Shown here piece after piece: positions 33,670 through 39,929 of a stretch of DNA of 39,929 nucleotides. The notes beneath the pieces were generated by a model. That model made no database searches. It was not told where the DNA came from and saw nothing but the letters and a program-made list of their open reading frames with translations. A program made the translations under genes and the position numbers. Source of the stretch: Clostridia bacterium (GTDB lineage Bacteria; Bacillota; Clostridia; TANB77; CAG-508); assembly GCA_022791675.1 (NCBI GenBank), contig JAAVZN010000107.1, forward strand, positions 1 to 39,929, written 5' to 3'. Position 1 is the stretch's first letter, and the number at the start of each line of letters is the position of its first letter.

Positions 33670-34336
33670 ATGAAATTTGATGTTTTAACTCTTTTTCCAG
33701 AGATGTTTGAACCATTGAAAACAAGCATAATTGGAAGAGCTATAGAGAAGAAAATAATCGATCTTAACTTAGTTAATATAAGAGATTTTTCGGAAGATAA
33801 ACATAAAAAAGTAGATGATACTCCCTATCGGTGGTGGTGCAGGTATGGTAATGAAACCAGATGTTGTTTATCGAGCTTATCAATCCATTGAGCAAAATCA
33901 TGCTAAAGTTATTTATATGTCACCACAAGGTACAACATTAAATCAACAAATGATTGAAAAATTAAGCAAAGAAAGTCATCTGATTATACTTTGTGGACAC
34001 TATGAAGGAATGGATCAAAGAGTAATAGACAAAATTGTAGATGAGGAAATTTCGATTGGCGATTATGTCTTAACAGGGGGAGAAATTCCTGCTATGGTGT
34101 TGATGGATAGTGTTAGTCGATATGTAGAAGGCGTATTGAAAAAAGAATCGATTTGTGAGGAAAGTTTTTCAACAGGCTTACTAGAATATCCACAATACAC
34201 TAGACCAGAGGTGTTTGAAGGAATTGGTGTTCCAGAAGTATTGTTGTCAGGTCATCATGAAAAAATTGAAAAGTGGCGCAAAGACAAGTCGATGGAAGTA
34301 ACCAAAAAGAAGAGACCGGATTTGTTAGAAAGTTAG
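33670..34336 (+). CDS. trmD: tRNA (guanine-N1)-methyltransferase TrmD, read through a +1 shift at CGG
   Basis: TrmD methylates G37 of tRNAs and thereby prevents +1 frameshifting; it is essential in almost all bacteria. Frame one gives [19 protein letters not shown]...[11 protein letters not shown], then CGG at 33829-33831. Skipping the C reads GGT GGT GGT GCA GGT and restores the invariant [12 protein letters not shown] motif. The rest follows unbroken: [65 protein letters not shown] and RRPDLL-like KKRPDLLES. The product is 221 residues, slightly short of the usual 240. The ATG follows GGGAG. That the broken gene is itself a guardian against frameshifting is notable. Confidence 0.9.
33829..33832 (+). 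other. In-frame CGG +1 shift site 5 (trmD)
   Basis: Context CCC TAT CGG TGG TGG TGC. Dropping the C gives CCC TAT GGT GGT GGT GCA, the invariant PYGGGA of TrmD. This is the clearest of the five sites. Confidence 0.85.
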
Positions 34337-34395
34337 TAAACGAAGTGCTAATAAAAAGCACCGCTCGTGAATTAAAAGAAGGAGGGAATTCGAAA

Positions 34396-35043
34396 ATGGA
34401 TATTATTAAATCTATTGAACATGAACAATTGAAAAATAAAATACCAGAATTAAAAGTTGGTAATACAGTTAAAGTACACGTAAGAATAAAAGAAGGAAAC
34501 AAAGAGAGAATCCAAGTATTTGAAGGAATTATCATTAAAGTACAAGGTGGAGGAGTGAATCAAACATTTACTGTTAGAAAAATATCTTATGGTGTAGGTG
34601 TTGAAAAAACTTTCTTAGTACATTCACCTTTAGTTGAAAAAGTAGAACTAGTAAGAGTGGGAAAAGCAAGAAGAGCAAGATTATTCTATTTAAGAGACAG
34701 AGTTGGTAAATCTGCTAAGACAAAGGAACAAATTGGAGCAAGAATTGAAGATAGAGAAATTGTGATTAAAGAGGAATTAGCAGAAGAACCAGTATCAGAA
34801 GAAGTGGAAACAAAAACACTTGAAACTGCTGTTGAAACACCAGCAGTAGAAGAGAAAACAGAACCAGTAAAAGAGGAAACAAAAGTAGTGGAAGAAGTGA
34901 AAACGGAATCTGCTCCTGAAGAAGCTCCTGCTGTTGAAACAGAAAATGTTGCTGTTCAAGAAACAGTAGATACGGTAAAAGAAGAAGTTGTGGAAGATGT
35001 GAAAGAAGAACCAGCTGAAGCAGAAAAAAAAGATAAAGAATAA
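34396..35043 (+). CDS. rplS: 50S ribosomal protein L19 with long acidic tail
   Basis: L19 sits at the subunit interface of the large ribosomal subunit. Residues 1-115 are standard ([61 protein letters not shown]). The protein then runs on for about 100 residues of low-complexity Glu, Val, Lys, Thr, Ala and Pro ([11 protein letters not shown]...AEAEKKDKE), giving 215 residues where about 115 is usual. The ATG follows AGAAGGAGGG. A short hairpin (GTGCT/AAGCAC, near 34345-34361) lies in the leader, where L19 leaders are often structured. It ends the operon at a hairpin. Confidence 0.95.
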   Translation: MDIIKSIEHEQLKNKIPELKVGNTVKVHVRIKEGNKERIQVFEGIIIKVQGGGVNQTFTVRKISYGVGVEKTFLVHSPLVEKVELVRVGKARRARLFYLRDRVGKSAKTKEQIGARIEDREIVIKEELAEEPVSEEVETKTLETAVETPAVEEKTEPVKEETKVVEEVKTESAPEEAPAVETENVAVQETVDTVKEEVVEDVKEEPAEAEKKDKE

Positions 35044-35050
35044 GATATTG

Positions 35051-35086
35051 AGCACGATACAGTTAATGTATGGTGCTTGATTTTTA
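35051..35086 (+). terminator. Terminator of the ffh-rplS operon
   Basis: AGCAC-G-ATAC pairs with GTAT-G-GTGCT, followed by TTGATTTTT. Its tail overlaps the -35 box of the next promoter. Confidence 0.7.
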
Positions 35087-35105
35087 TGTTGGTATGTGTT
35101 ATACT
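35077..35105 (+). promoter_or_regulatory. Promoter of the 89-residue unknown gene
   Basis: TTGATT at 35077-35082, 17-base spacer, TATACT at 35100-35105 with TGT before it (extended -10). Confidence 0.6.
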
Positions 35106-35158
35106 AATTAACGTAACATGGTACGAATATTAATTTTGTAAAATTAAGGAGGAGCATG

Positions 35159-35428
35159 ATGATTTTAGAAACAAAAAAAGATGGAACATGGGTGGCAAAA
35201 ATTGGAAGAAAGATATGGGAGTTAAAACTACTTTCTTCTAATGGAAAAGAACGGAACTTTGAAACAACTTGTACGGAAAATGGTATTGTAAAGTCTAGGT
35301 TTGAAATAATACAAGAAGATAACATTTTTTTTGTAAAAAATAGAGTAGACGAAACAATACTAAAAAATTTTTTACCAGTATTAAAACTGTTAGCTGAAAT
35401 GGCTAACATGGAAAAGAAAAGTAACTAA
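35159..35428 (+). CDS. Small unknown protein
   Basis: No family recognised. The 89 residues look like a small mixed alpha-beta cytosolic protein: MILETKKDGTWVAKIGRKIWELKLLSSNG, then RFEIIQEDNIFFVKNRVDETILKNFLPVLKLLAEM. The second ATG (35159) has better spacing from AAGGAGG than the first (35156). It contains an in-frame CGG at 35252-35254 (KER-NFE); the frame continues normally without a shift, so here CGG must be read as one triplet. It is monocistronic, with its own promoter and terminator. Confidence 0.75.
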   Translation: MILETKKDGTWVAKIGRKIWELKLLSSNGKERNFETTCTENGIVKSRFEIIQEDNIFFVKNRVDETILKNFLPVLKLLAEMANMEKKSN

Positions 35429-35436
35429 AATCAAAC

Positions 35437-35471
35437 GAGGTGCCAAGTATTATAAGGCACCTCAAATTTTT
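35437..35471. terminator. Convergent terminator
   Basis: GAGGTGCC (35437-35444) and GGCACCTC (35456-35463) with an 11-base loop and a T run on the plus strand; it also lies just beyond the dapB stop on the minus strand. Confidence 0.85.
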
Positions 35472-35483
35472 ACTTCTTTTCTT

Positions 35484-36236
35484 TTAAATTTGGAACATAT
35501 CTTCCATTGTATAAAATCCAGCAGATTGTTTAATAAGAAATTCAGAAGCCTTAAGAGCACCTTCTGCAAAGACATTGCGAGAATAAGAAGTATGTTTTAA
35601 TTCAAAAGTTTCAAACTCTCCAAAAAATTGCACAACATGTTCACCTACAATGTTTCCACCACGAATGGAATGCATACCAATTTCATTGGTATCTCTTTTT
35701 TCACGTTTATCGTGTCGATTATATTCACAATGTAAGGTGTTTTCAAGAGAATCATTGATGGAATCAGCAAGCATTTGTGCAGTTCCACTTGGACTGTCAA
35801 TTTTACGATTATGATGTGTTTCTGTTATTTCAATATCAGTATCTTTTAATAAAGGAGCAAGCCATTGGACTAATTTTTTCATAATCATAATATCATAAGA
35901 CATATTGGCTGATTTAAAAATAGGAATTTGTTTACTATATTGTTTGATTTTTTCTTCTTCTTCTTGGGAAAAACCAGTAGTAGCAATTACAATAGGGACA
36001 TGATTTTGAACCGCATATTCCAAAATGTGAAAAGTAGCAACAGGAACAGAAAAATCAATAATAATATCAGGCTTTTCTGTTATATTTTTAATTTGATCAA
36101 ACACAGGAAAAGCAAATTCTCCTGTTACATTTCGGTCAAAACCACATTTTATTACAAAATTTTTACTTTGTTCTATTAAATCACATACAATTTGCCCCAT
36201 TTTTCCGCTACAACCATTTACCATTACTTCTAACAT
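35484..36236 (-). CDS. dapB: 4-hydroxy-tetrahydrodipicolinate reductase
   Basis: DapB carries out the NAD(P)H-dependent second step of the lysine/diaminopimelate pathway after DapA. The 250 residues have the nucleotide-binding GCSGKMG, a catalytic His-His pair in ETHHNRKIDSPSGTA, and substrate-binding SYDIMIMKKL and SIRGGNIVGEHVV. It lies 21 bases after dapA on the minus strand, so both are one transcript. The product feeds peptidoglycan cross-linking and lysine synthesis. Confidence 0.96.
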   Translation of the reverse strand: MLEVMVNGCSGKMGQIVCDLIEQSKNFVIKCGFDRNVTGEFAFPVFDQIKNITEKPDIIIDFSVPVATFHILEYAVQNHVPIVIATTGFSQEEEEKIKQYSKQIPIFKSANMSYDIMIMKKLVQWLAPLLKDTDIEITETHHNRKIDSPSGTAQMLADSINDSLENTLHCEYNRHDKREKRDTNEIGMHSIRGGNIVGEHVVQFFGEFETFELKHTSYSRNVFAEGALKASEFLIKQSAGFYTMEDMFQI

Positions 36237-36257
36237 ATTATTTTATCCTTTCTACTA

Positions 36258-37136
36258 TTATTTCAATCTTGATAATTCATCTTTTAATATATTTTGTTTT
36301 TCCTTACTTAATTCTGTCAAAGGCAATCTAGGAATACCAAAGTTATAACCTAACATATTTAATGCTGATTTGACAGGAATGGGATTCACTTCACTAAATA
36401 ATGTTTTGATCAAAGGGATTGCATTCAATTGCATTTTAGTGGAAAGATCAATCTTGCCATCAAGAAAGTTTTGAACTAAATGATGTGTGTATTCTGGTAG
36501 TACATTAGATAAAACAGAAATAACACCAATTCCACCAAGGGATAAAACAGGCAAAATCTGATCATCATTACCAGAGTATATGTGTAAATTCTCACCACAT
36601 AAATGTGCTATTTCAGCTACTTGGGATAAATTTCCACTGGCTTCTTTAATGGCTACGATATTTTCAATTTTTGAAAGTTCCAAACAAGTTTTAGGCTCTA
36701 TATTAACACCAGTCCTGCCAGGCACATTATAAAGAATGATGGGCAAAGAGATATTTTTTGCAATTTCTTGATAATGTTTAATTAAACCATGTTGTGTACA
36801 TTTGTTATAATAAGGGGTAACAATTAATAATCCATCAACTCCTAAACTTTCTATTTTTTGAGAATATTCAATCACTTGTTTGGTATTGTTACCTCCCGTT
36901 CCAGCAATGATTGGGATTCTTCCTTTTGCTGTTTTAACGGCACATTCAATGGTTGCGATTTTTTCTTCTGTTGTCATAGTAGAAGCTTCTCCTGTGGTTC
37001 CACAAACGATAAGACTATCTATTTTGTTTTGAATTTGATTTTCTACTAGTTTTTCAAATTCTTTTAAGTTTACACCATTTTCATCAAAAGGTGTACAGAT
37101 GGCTGTACCACAGCCTTTAAATAAAATTTTTTTCAT
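36258..37136 (-). CDS. dapA: 4-hydroxy-tetrahydrodipicolinate synthase
   Basis: DapA condenses pyruvate with aspartate semialdehyde through a lysine Schiff base. The 292-residue TIM barrel shows GTTGEASTMTTEEK, the YNVPGRTG loop with the catalytic Tyr, IVAIKEASGNL with the Schiff-base lysine, and YSGNDDQILPVLSLGG. It is the first gene of the dapA-dapB unit. A GAAGGAGTG ribosome site lies ahead of the start on the minus strand, and a perfect 16-base palindrome lies in its leader; no lysine riboswitch is visible. Confidence 0.97.
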   Translation of the reverse strand: MKKILFKGCGTAICTPFDENGVNLKEFEKLVENQIQNKIDSLIVCGTTGEASTMTTEEKIATIECAVKTAKGRIPIIAGTGGNNTKQVIEYSQKIESLGVDGLLIVTPYYNKCTQHGLIKHYQEIAKNISLPIILYNVPGRTGVNIEPKTCLELSKIENIVAIKEASGNLSQVAEIAHLCGENLHIYSGNDDQILPVLSLGGIGVISVLSNVLPEYTHHLVQNFLDGKIDLSTKMQLNAIPLIKTLFSEVNPIPVKSALNMLGYNFGIPRLPLTELSKEKQNILKDELSRLK

Positions 37137-37171
37137 TTCGAAATCACTCCTTCAAAGAGTTTTCAAGATAC

Positions 37172-37187
37172 GAATGTAATTACATTC
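37172..37187. promoter_or_regulatory. 16-bp perfect palindrome upstream of dapA
   Basis: GAATGTAATTACATTC lies 35 bases before the dapA start (minus strand) and just downstream of a TATAAT-like -10 on that strand. It is a typical dimeric repressor site; the regulator is unknown. Confidence 0.55.
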
Positions 37188-37257
37188 ATAAGCTATAAAA
37201 AGTATATTATAAAACCAAAAAAAAAGAAATAGAAAAATAAAAAAAATAAAAAAAGTA

Positions 37258-37314
37258 TTGACAAAAAATAAAAAACATTATAGAATGAGAACAACAAAAG
37301 CGAACAACAATTCG
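37258..37314 (+). promoter_or_regulatory. Promoter and CGAA-N6-TTCG dyad before the YgjP-like gene
   Basis: TTGACA (37258-37263), 17-base spacer, TAGAAT (37281-37286). A dyad, CGAACAACAATTCG at 37301-37314, follows 14 bases later. It resembles half of a Gram-positive LexA box (CGAAC...GTTCG), with a mismatch in the inner pair. Confidence 0.55.
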
Positions 37315-37357
37315 AAGAACGGAAATTTGATTAAAATAAGTTTTAAGGAGTGGAAAA

Positions 37358-37882
37358 ATGAATTTAGTAAGAAGAAAAGTAAGTGTGAAATCATTAGAAA
37401 TTAAAGGAATAGAAAGACACCCAGTTCCTTTGTTGGGAATGGATTATAAAGTGAAAATTATTTATAAAAATACTAAAATTACGGAATTAGATGTAGAGAA
37501 AAACATCATAAAAATATCACTACCAAATCGTTATAAAAAAATGAATAAGAAAGAAATATTGGATTTAGCAATTGATAAAATGTATGAACAAATAGCAAAA
37601 GTGGAAATCGAAAGAGCAATGGAAAAAACAAGAATCATGTTAGGATTTGCACCAGAAGAATATGAAATTAAGAAAATAAAGAAATTAGGAGTTTGTCAAG
37701 AACAAAAAATAACCATTCATCCAGAGCTTGTAAAATATAGCCGTAAGGTAATTGACTATGTCATTTTACATCAATATTGTCATTTAAAACATAAAAATCA
37801 TACAAAGGCATTCTTAAGAATGTTGGAATCCTATTTTCCAGATTACAAGAAATGTGAAGAAATATTGTTAAATATATCATAA
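37358..37882 (+). CDS. YgjP-like (WLM-type) metallopeptidase with altered HExxH
   Basis: The YgjP family consists of putative zinc proteases whose role is poorly known. The 174 residues fit the family: a basic N-terminal strand region (KVSVKSLEIKGIERHPVP), the helical KKEILDLAIDKMYEQIAK and a C-terminal metal-site helix. The metal site reads HQYCH (138-142) followed by His148 (KNHTKAF). The family has HExxH, so the catalytic Glu is replaced by Gln while all three zinc-binding His remain. It may bind metal without cutting. The start follows AAGGAG. It has its own promoter with a LexA-like dyad and ends just before the tRNA-Gln promoter. Confidence 0.82.
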   Translation: MNLVRRKVSVKSLEIKGIERHPVPLLGMDYKVKIIYKNTKITELDVEKNIIKISLPNRYKKMNKKEILDLAIDKMYEQIAKVEIERAMEKTRIMLGFAPEEYEIKKIKKLGVCQEQKITIHPELVKYSRKVIDYVILHQYCHLKHKNHTKAFLRMLESYFPDYKKCEEILLNIS

Positions 37883-37910
37883 AACTTATCATCTTTTTTT
37901 GTTAAAAACC

Positions 37911-37939
37911 TCGACAAAAGCTTGGCAAAGTGATAAGAT
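37911..37939 (+). promoter_or_regulatory. tRNA-Gln promoter
   Basis: TCGACA, 17-base spacer, TAAGAT with TGA before it, ending 17 bases before the tRNA. Confidence 0.6.
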
Positions 37940-37956
37940 ATAGTAGCGAACTATAT

Positions 37957-38031
37957 TGGGGTGTCGCCAAGTGGTAAGGCAATCGGCTCTGACCCGATCA
38001 TTCGTAAGTTCGAATCTTACCACCCCAGCCA
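37957..38031 (+). tRNA. tRNA-Gln (anticodon CUG)
   Basis: The acceptor stem TGGGGTG (37957-37963) pairs with CACCCCA (38021-38027), then comes the discriminator G and an encoded CCA. The D arm is GCCAAGTGGTAAGGC. The anticodon arm ATCGG-CTCTGAC-CCGAT has CTG at positions 34-36 with A37. The T arm includes GTTCGAATC. All stems pair well. It reads CAG, a rare codon here, and is a typical attachment site for integrating elements. Confidence 0.95.
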
Positions 38032-38037
38032 TGTCGA

Positions 38038-38078
38038 AACTAGTTAGTTTGACTAGTTGTTTTATTTTATAAAACAAC
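38038..38078 (+). terminator. tRNA-Gln terminator with overlapping hairpins
   Basis: AACTAGT/ACTAGTT (38038-38058) is followed by GTTTTATTTT. A second hairpin, GTTGTTTTA/TAAAACAAC (38056-38078), overlaps the first and excludes it. Confidence 0.65.
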
Positions 38079-38106
38079 ATAAGTCAAAATACTGTTGCTC
38101 CTTATT

Positions 38107-38143
38107 TCGAAAAAAGTATCGCTTTGCTAACAACTTTTTTCGA
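38107..38143. repeat. Perfect 11-bp inverted repeat
   Basis: TCGAAAAAAGT at 38107-38117 and ACTTTTTTCGA at 38133-38143 with a 15-base loop, in the gap after the tRNA. Confidence 0.6.
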
Positions 38144-38148
38144 GGTTA

Positions 38149-38200
38149 TTATCTGTAAATGTAAGAACATTTGATAGTACGTTTGCAGATTTATTTTTTG
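38149..38200. repeat. Nested hairpin region after tRNA-Gln
   Basis: ATCTGTAAA pairs with TTTGCAGAT (one G-T pair) and encloses AAATGT-AAGA-ACATTT. A T-rich tail follows. It could end a transcript, encode a small structured RNA, or be part of an integration site. Confidence 0.4.
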
Positions 38201-38224
38201 TATCTTTTTCTATCAGAAAAGAAA

Positions 38225-38491
38225 ATGCTTGATATTATGAAAAGAGTATTTGAAGATAGTTCTTATGAACTAATTGAAATACAAGAAAATTTTAGAAAAT
38301 GTACCTGCATTATTAGAATATAGAAGAAGCTATCAAAAGAAAATTATGATAGTTTCAAGAAATAAAGAAAACAAACAATAAAAAAAAGATTTTGATAAAT
38401 GGAAAAAAGAAGCCCAAGCAAAAATAAAACTATTCAAGCAGGGTAAATTAGAAGAAGATACTTTGTATAATTGGATAGTTGAAAATAAATA
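38225..38491 (+). pseudogene. Decayed ORF, possibly of a mobile element
   Basis: Two joined frames show coding character. 38225 onward reads MLDIMKRVFEDSSYELIEIQ, then a +1 shift near 38285 leads to KILENVPALLEYRRSYQKKIM. After an in-frame TAA the same frame reads KKDFDKWKKEAQAKIKLFKQGKLEEDTLYNWIVENK, ending at 38491. The last part resembles the C-terminus of proteins common on clostridial mobile elements (DUF6076-like, from memory). No CGG is at the shift, unlike the five sites described elsewhere, so this is ordinary decay. Confidence 0.5.
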
Positions 38492-38511
38492 AAAAATTGG
38501 AGGAATAAACA

Positions 38512-39093
38512 ATGGAATTAGAAGCTTTTGATTTTAGTAAAAATATAACTGAAAAAGAATTATTTGAACATATTAGGTATTATTATACCATGTCTCGTAT
38601 TGCTACAAAAATAGCTGAAACAAATAAAAGAGAAGCTATGGAAATGTATAAGGAAATAAGAAATAATCTTAATATTGAATATAAAGAATATCACAAAGTA
38701 AAAAACTTTGATTTCATACATAAAAATGGGATATATTCACAATATGTTGATAATATAACTAATGCTTGTGTCAAGCCAACAAACGTAAATTCTTTTGAAA
38801 GATTAAATAGCAATTTATATGATGTTCAAGATTATATAGATTATGGATTTGATAACTTTTTAGATATAAGTAAAGAAGATAATATTGATTTGAATAATAT
38901 AGATAAATATTTAGGTAAGAAGTGTAATCTTATTACTAAAGATTACCTTGTCTATGAAGGAAATGTGGATTTAAAACTGTTTGAAGTTATAAATAACAAT
39001 AAAGAAAAGGTAGAATCAATTTCAATATTTGATTTTAATAAATGGAATAAAATTGATATAAATGATATTAGAGCAATAGATATATTAATATAA
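38512..39093 (+). CDS. Unknown protein in the tRNA-Gln island
   Basis: No family recognised. The 193 residues are polar and rich in Asn, Asp, Glu and Lys, with an N-terminal helical half (ITEKELFEHIRYYYTMSRIATKIAETNKREAMEMYKEI) and a mixed C-terminal half (DNIDLNNIDKYLGKKCNLITKDYLVYEGNVDLKLFEVI). There is no signal peptide or membrane helix. GGAGG precedes the ATG. The next gene starts 14 bases later, and a third follows, so the three probably form one operon next to the tRNA. Confidence 0.7.
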   Translation: MELEAFDFSKNITEKELFEHIRYYYTMSRIATKIAETNKREAMEMYKEIRNNLNIEYKEYHKVKNFDFIHKNGIYSQYVDNITNACVKPTNVNSFERLNSNLYDVQDYIDYGFDNFLDISKEDNIDLNNIDKYLGKKCNLITKDYLVYEGNVDLKLFEVINNNKEKVESISIFDFNKWNKIDINDIRAIDILI

Positions 39094-39107
39094 AAAAGAG
39101 GTATTAT

Positions 39108-39723
39108 ATGAATTTAGAAATAGCAAATGCAATATCTGGGTATATTGAAACATTATGACACTAATAAAAAGTTAATAAGTATATGTGGAATAGATGTCTG
39201 CTATCATAATACAGGAGATTATGAAAAAGTGGTATTAGATATTATCCAAAACATTCCAAGACTTGTTCCATATTCTTTTAATGTAAAAAAAGATAAAGAT
39301 ACAGATGGATTATTAGAATATAGTAATGAGATAGTGTATTTAAGAGAAACTTATGATAAAATATTAGCTAATCATACTGAAACATTAAAAAAAGTTAAAC
39401 AAATCAGAAATAAGTATGAGCATAAATTACACGATATTCAATATCAATCTTCTGGAAGTGGAACACATAATTTATTCGATATCGAATTTAAAGTAGAGGA
39501 TCATAATGTTACTATATATGCAGGAGAATTGATAAAATTACTTAAAGATATAAATATATTATTTGCCCAAATAGTACAAGATATAAGTACCTATGCATAC
39601 CAAAATGATAAGACAGATTACTTATACTATCAACGTATAACAAGGTTTGATTTTATAGATTTTAACGAAATTTATGAAAGTGATTTATTAAGAAAAATAG
39701 GAAAAATAATGAATAAATACTAA
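39108..39723 (+). CDS. HEPN-motif protein, apparently frameshifted near its start
   Basis: The main frame (from 39127) gives 198 residues. It has a beta-like start (KLISICGIDVCYHNTG), a long helix and RNKYEH (39406-39423), which fits the R-x4-H active site of HEPN ribonucleases. Helices follow (GELIKLLKDINILFAQIVQDISTYAY). The only good ribosome site (AGAGGT) points to an ATG at 39108, whose frame reads MNLEIANAISGYIETL and stops. Removing one G of the GGG near 39138 would join it to ILKHYDTNKKLIS. So there is either a one-base insertion or a start at 39127 without a ribosome site. HEPN proteins often act in phage defence or toxin systems. Confidence 0.65.
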
Positions 39724-39737
39724 TTGGAGGTATTGAA

Positions 39738-39929
39738 ATGACAGAAAAAGAAGTTATAGATGCAATAAAATATATGCAAGAGTATCAAACAGAAACAGAC
39801 AAACTAGAAGCAAAAACAGCTGAAAAAGGTTGCCCACAAAAGTGTTACGATACGATTTCTGCATTTGCTAATAAATATGGTGGAATTATAATATTTGGAA
39901 TAAATGAGCATAATAATTTTATAGAGCAA
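39738..39929 (+). CDS. AlbA_2/Schlafen-type putative DNA-binding protein, 5' part
   Basis: The first 64 residues are visible; the gene runs off the window. The sequence pairs an acidic-then-Lys start (TEKEVIDAIKYMQEYQTETDKLEAKTAEKG) with YDTISAFANKYGGIIIFGINE, the signature of the AlbA_2 (Schlafen AAA_4-like) domain found in RecG-like regulators and defence proteins. The ATG follows TTGGAGG, 14 bases after the HEPN-motif gene, so the two are likely co-transcribed. Confidence 0.8.
   Translation, partial: MTEKEVIDAIKYMQEYQTETDKLEAKTAEKGCPQKCYDTISAFANKYGGIIIFGINEHNNFIEQ

Noticed and set aside
34273..34395. Upstream extension of L19 overlapping trmD
   Set aside because: L19 starts MDIIKSIE at 34396 behind AGAAGGAGGG; the extension is out-of-frame trmD sequence.
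37137..37260. Lysine riboswitch upstream of dapA
   Set aside because: The leader is only about 75 bases before the probable -10 and lacks the needed multi-helix structure; only a palindrome is seen.
37889..38080. Minus-strand reading frame across tRNA-Gln
   Set aside because: It overlaps the whole tRNA and its promoter. It is the familiar false ORF over a tRNA.

Overview
The window is AT-rich (roughly 30% GC by eye), with AGA- and AAA-dominated codon use, strong GGAGG ribosome sites and many TTG or GTG starts. It holds spoVG, whiA, a T-box on pheST and clostridial-type pseudopilins (KGITLIALIIT...). This points to a low-GC Firmicute, most likely an uncultured gut-type member of the Clostridia; the exact lineage cannot be fixed from the sequence alone.

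Layout. 1-5217: 3' end of spoVG, pth, a short RNase E/G, a small membrane protein on the minus strand, rimO and an unknown 398-residue protein. 5210-10077: a cation-efflux transporter (minus), a one-helix protein, then a wall-related run of a FemAB-like aminoacyltransferase, alanine racemase and a DUF1189-like membrane protein. 10110-18512: ftsH, a small DUF4190-like protein (minus), prmC, whiA, hemW, recN and eno. 18560-23580 is an accessory region: a surface VWA protein, a pseudopilin-type secreted protein, a GNAT acetyltransferase, a membrane protein and a roughly 1-kb segment bounded by inverted repeats. 23622-30626: a T-box leader driving a small unknown gene and pheST, then a secreted papain-like protease with three Ig-like repeats. 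30707-35043 is the classic ylxM-ffh-rpsP-khpA-rimM-trmD-rplS operon. 35156-37882: a small unknown gene, dapA-dapB (minus) and a YgjP-like protein. 37957 onward: tRNA-Gln(CUG) followed by an island-like stretch with a decayed ORF, an unknown protein, a HEPN-motif protein and the start of an AlbA_2/Schlafen-type gene.

Main observation. Four otherwise well-conserved genes (trmD, rimM, a GNAT gene and the pseudopilin-type gene, the last one twice) are each interrupted by a +1 shift. All five shifts fall exactly on an in-frame CGG codon, where skipping the C restores the frame and yields a glycine codon (C-GGT or C-GGA). Reading both strands by eye I found only three other in-frame CGG codons in the whole window, all in small uncharacterised ORFs. 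trmD is near-universally essential, and its restored GGG-A-G sequence is exactly the family motif. Independent sequencing errors or gene decay do not explain why every break is CGG. The simplest reading is that CGG, rare or unassigned here, works as a +1 frameshift or four-base (CGGN) codon. This is an inference that needs genome-wide and proteomic testing.

Promoters, terminators and operators are listed where a good match is visible. Many of the promoters carry an extended -10 (TGn upstream of TATAAT or TAAAAT).
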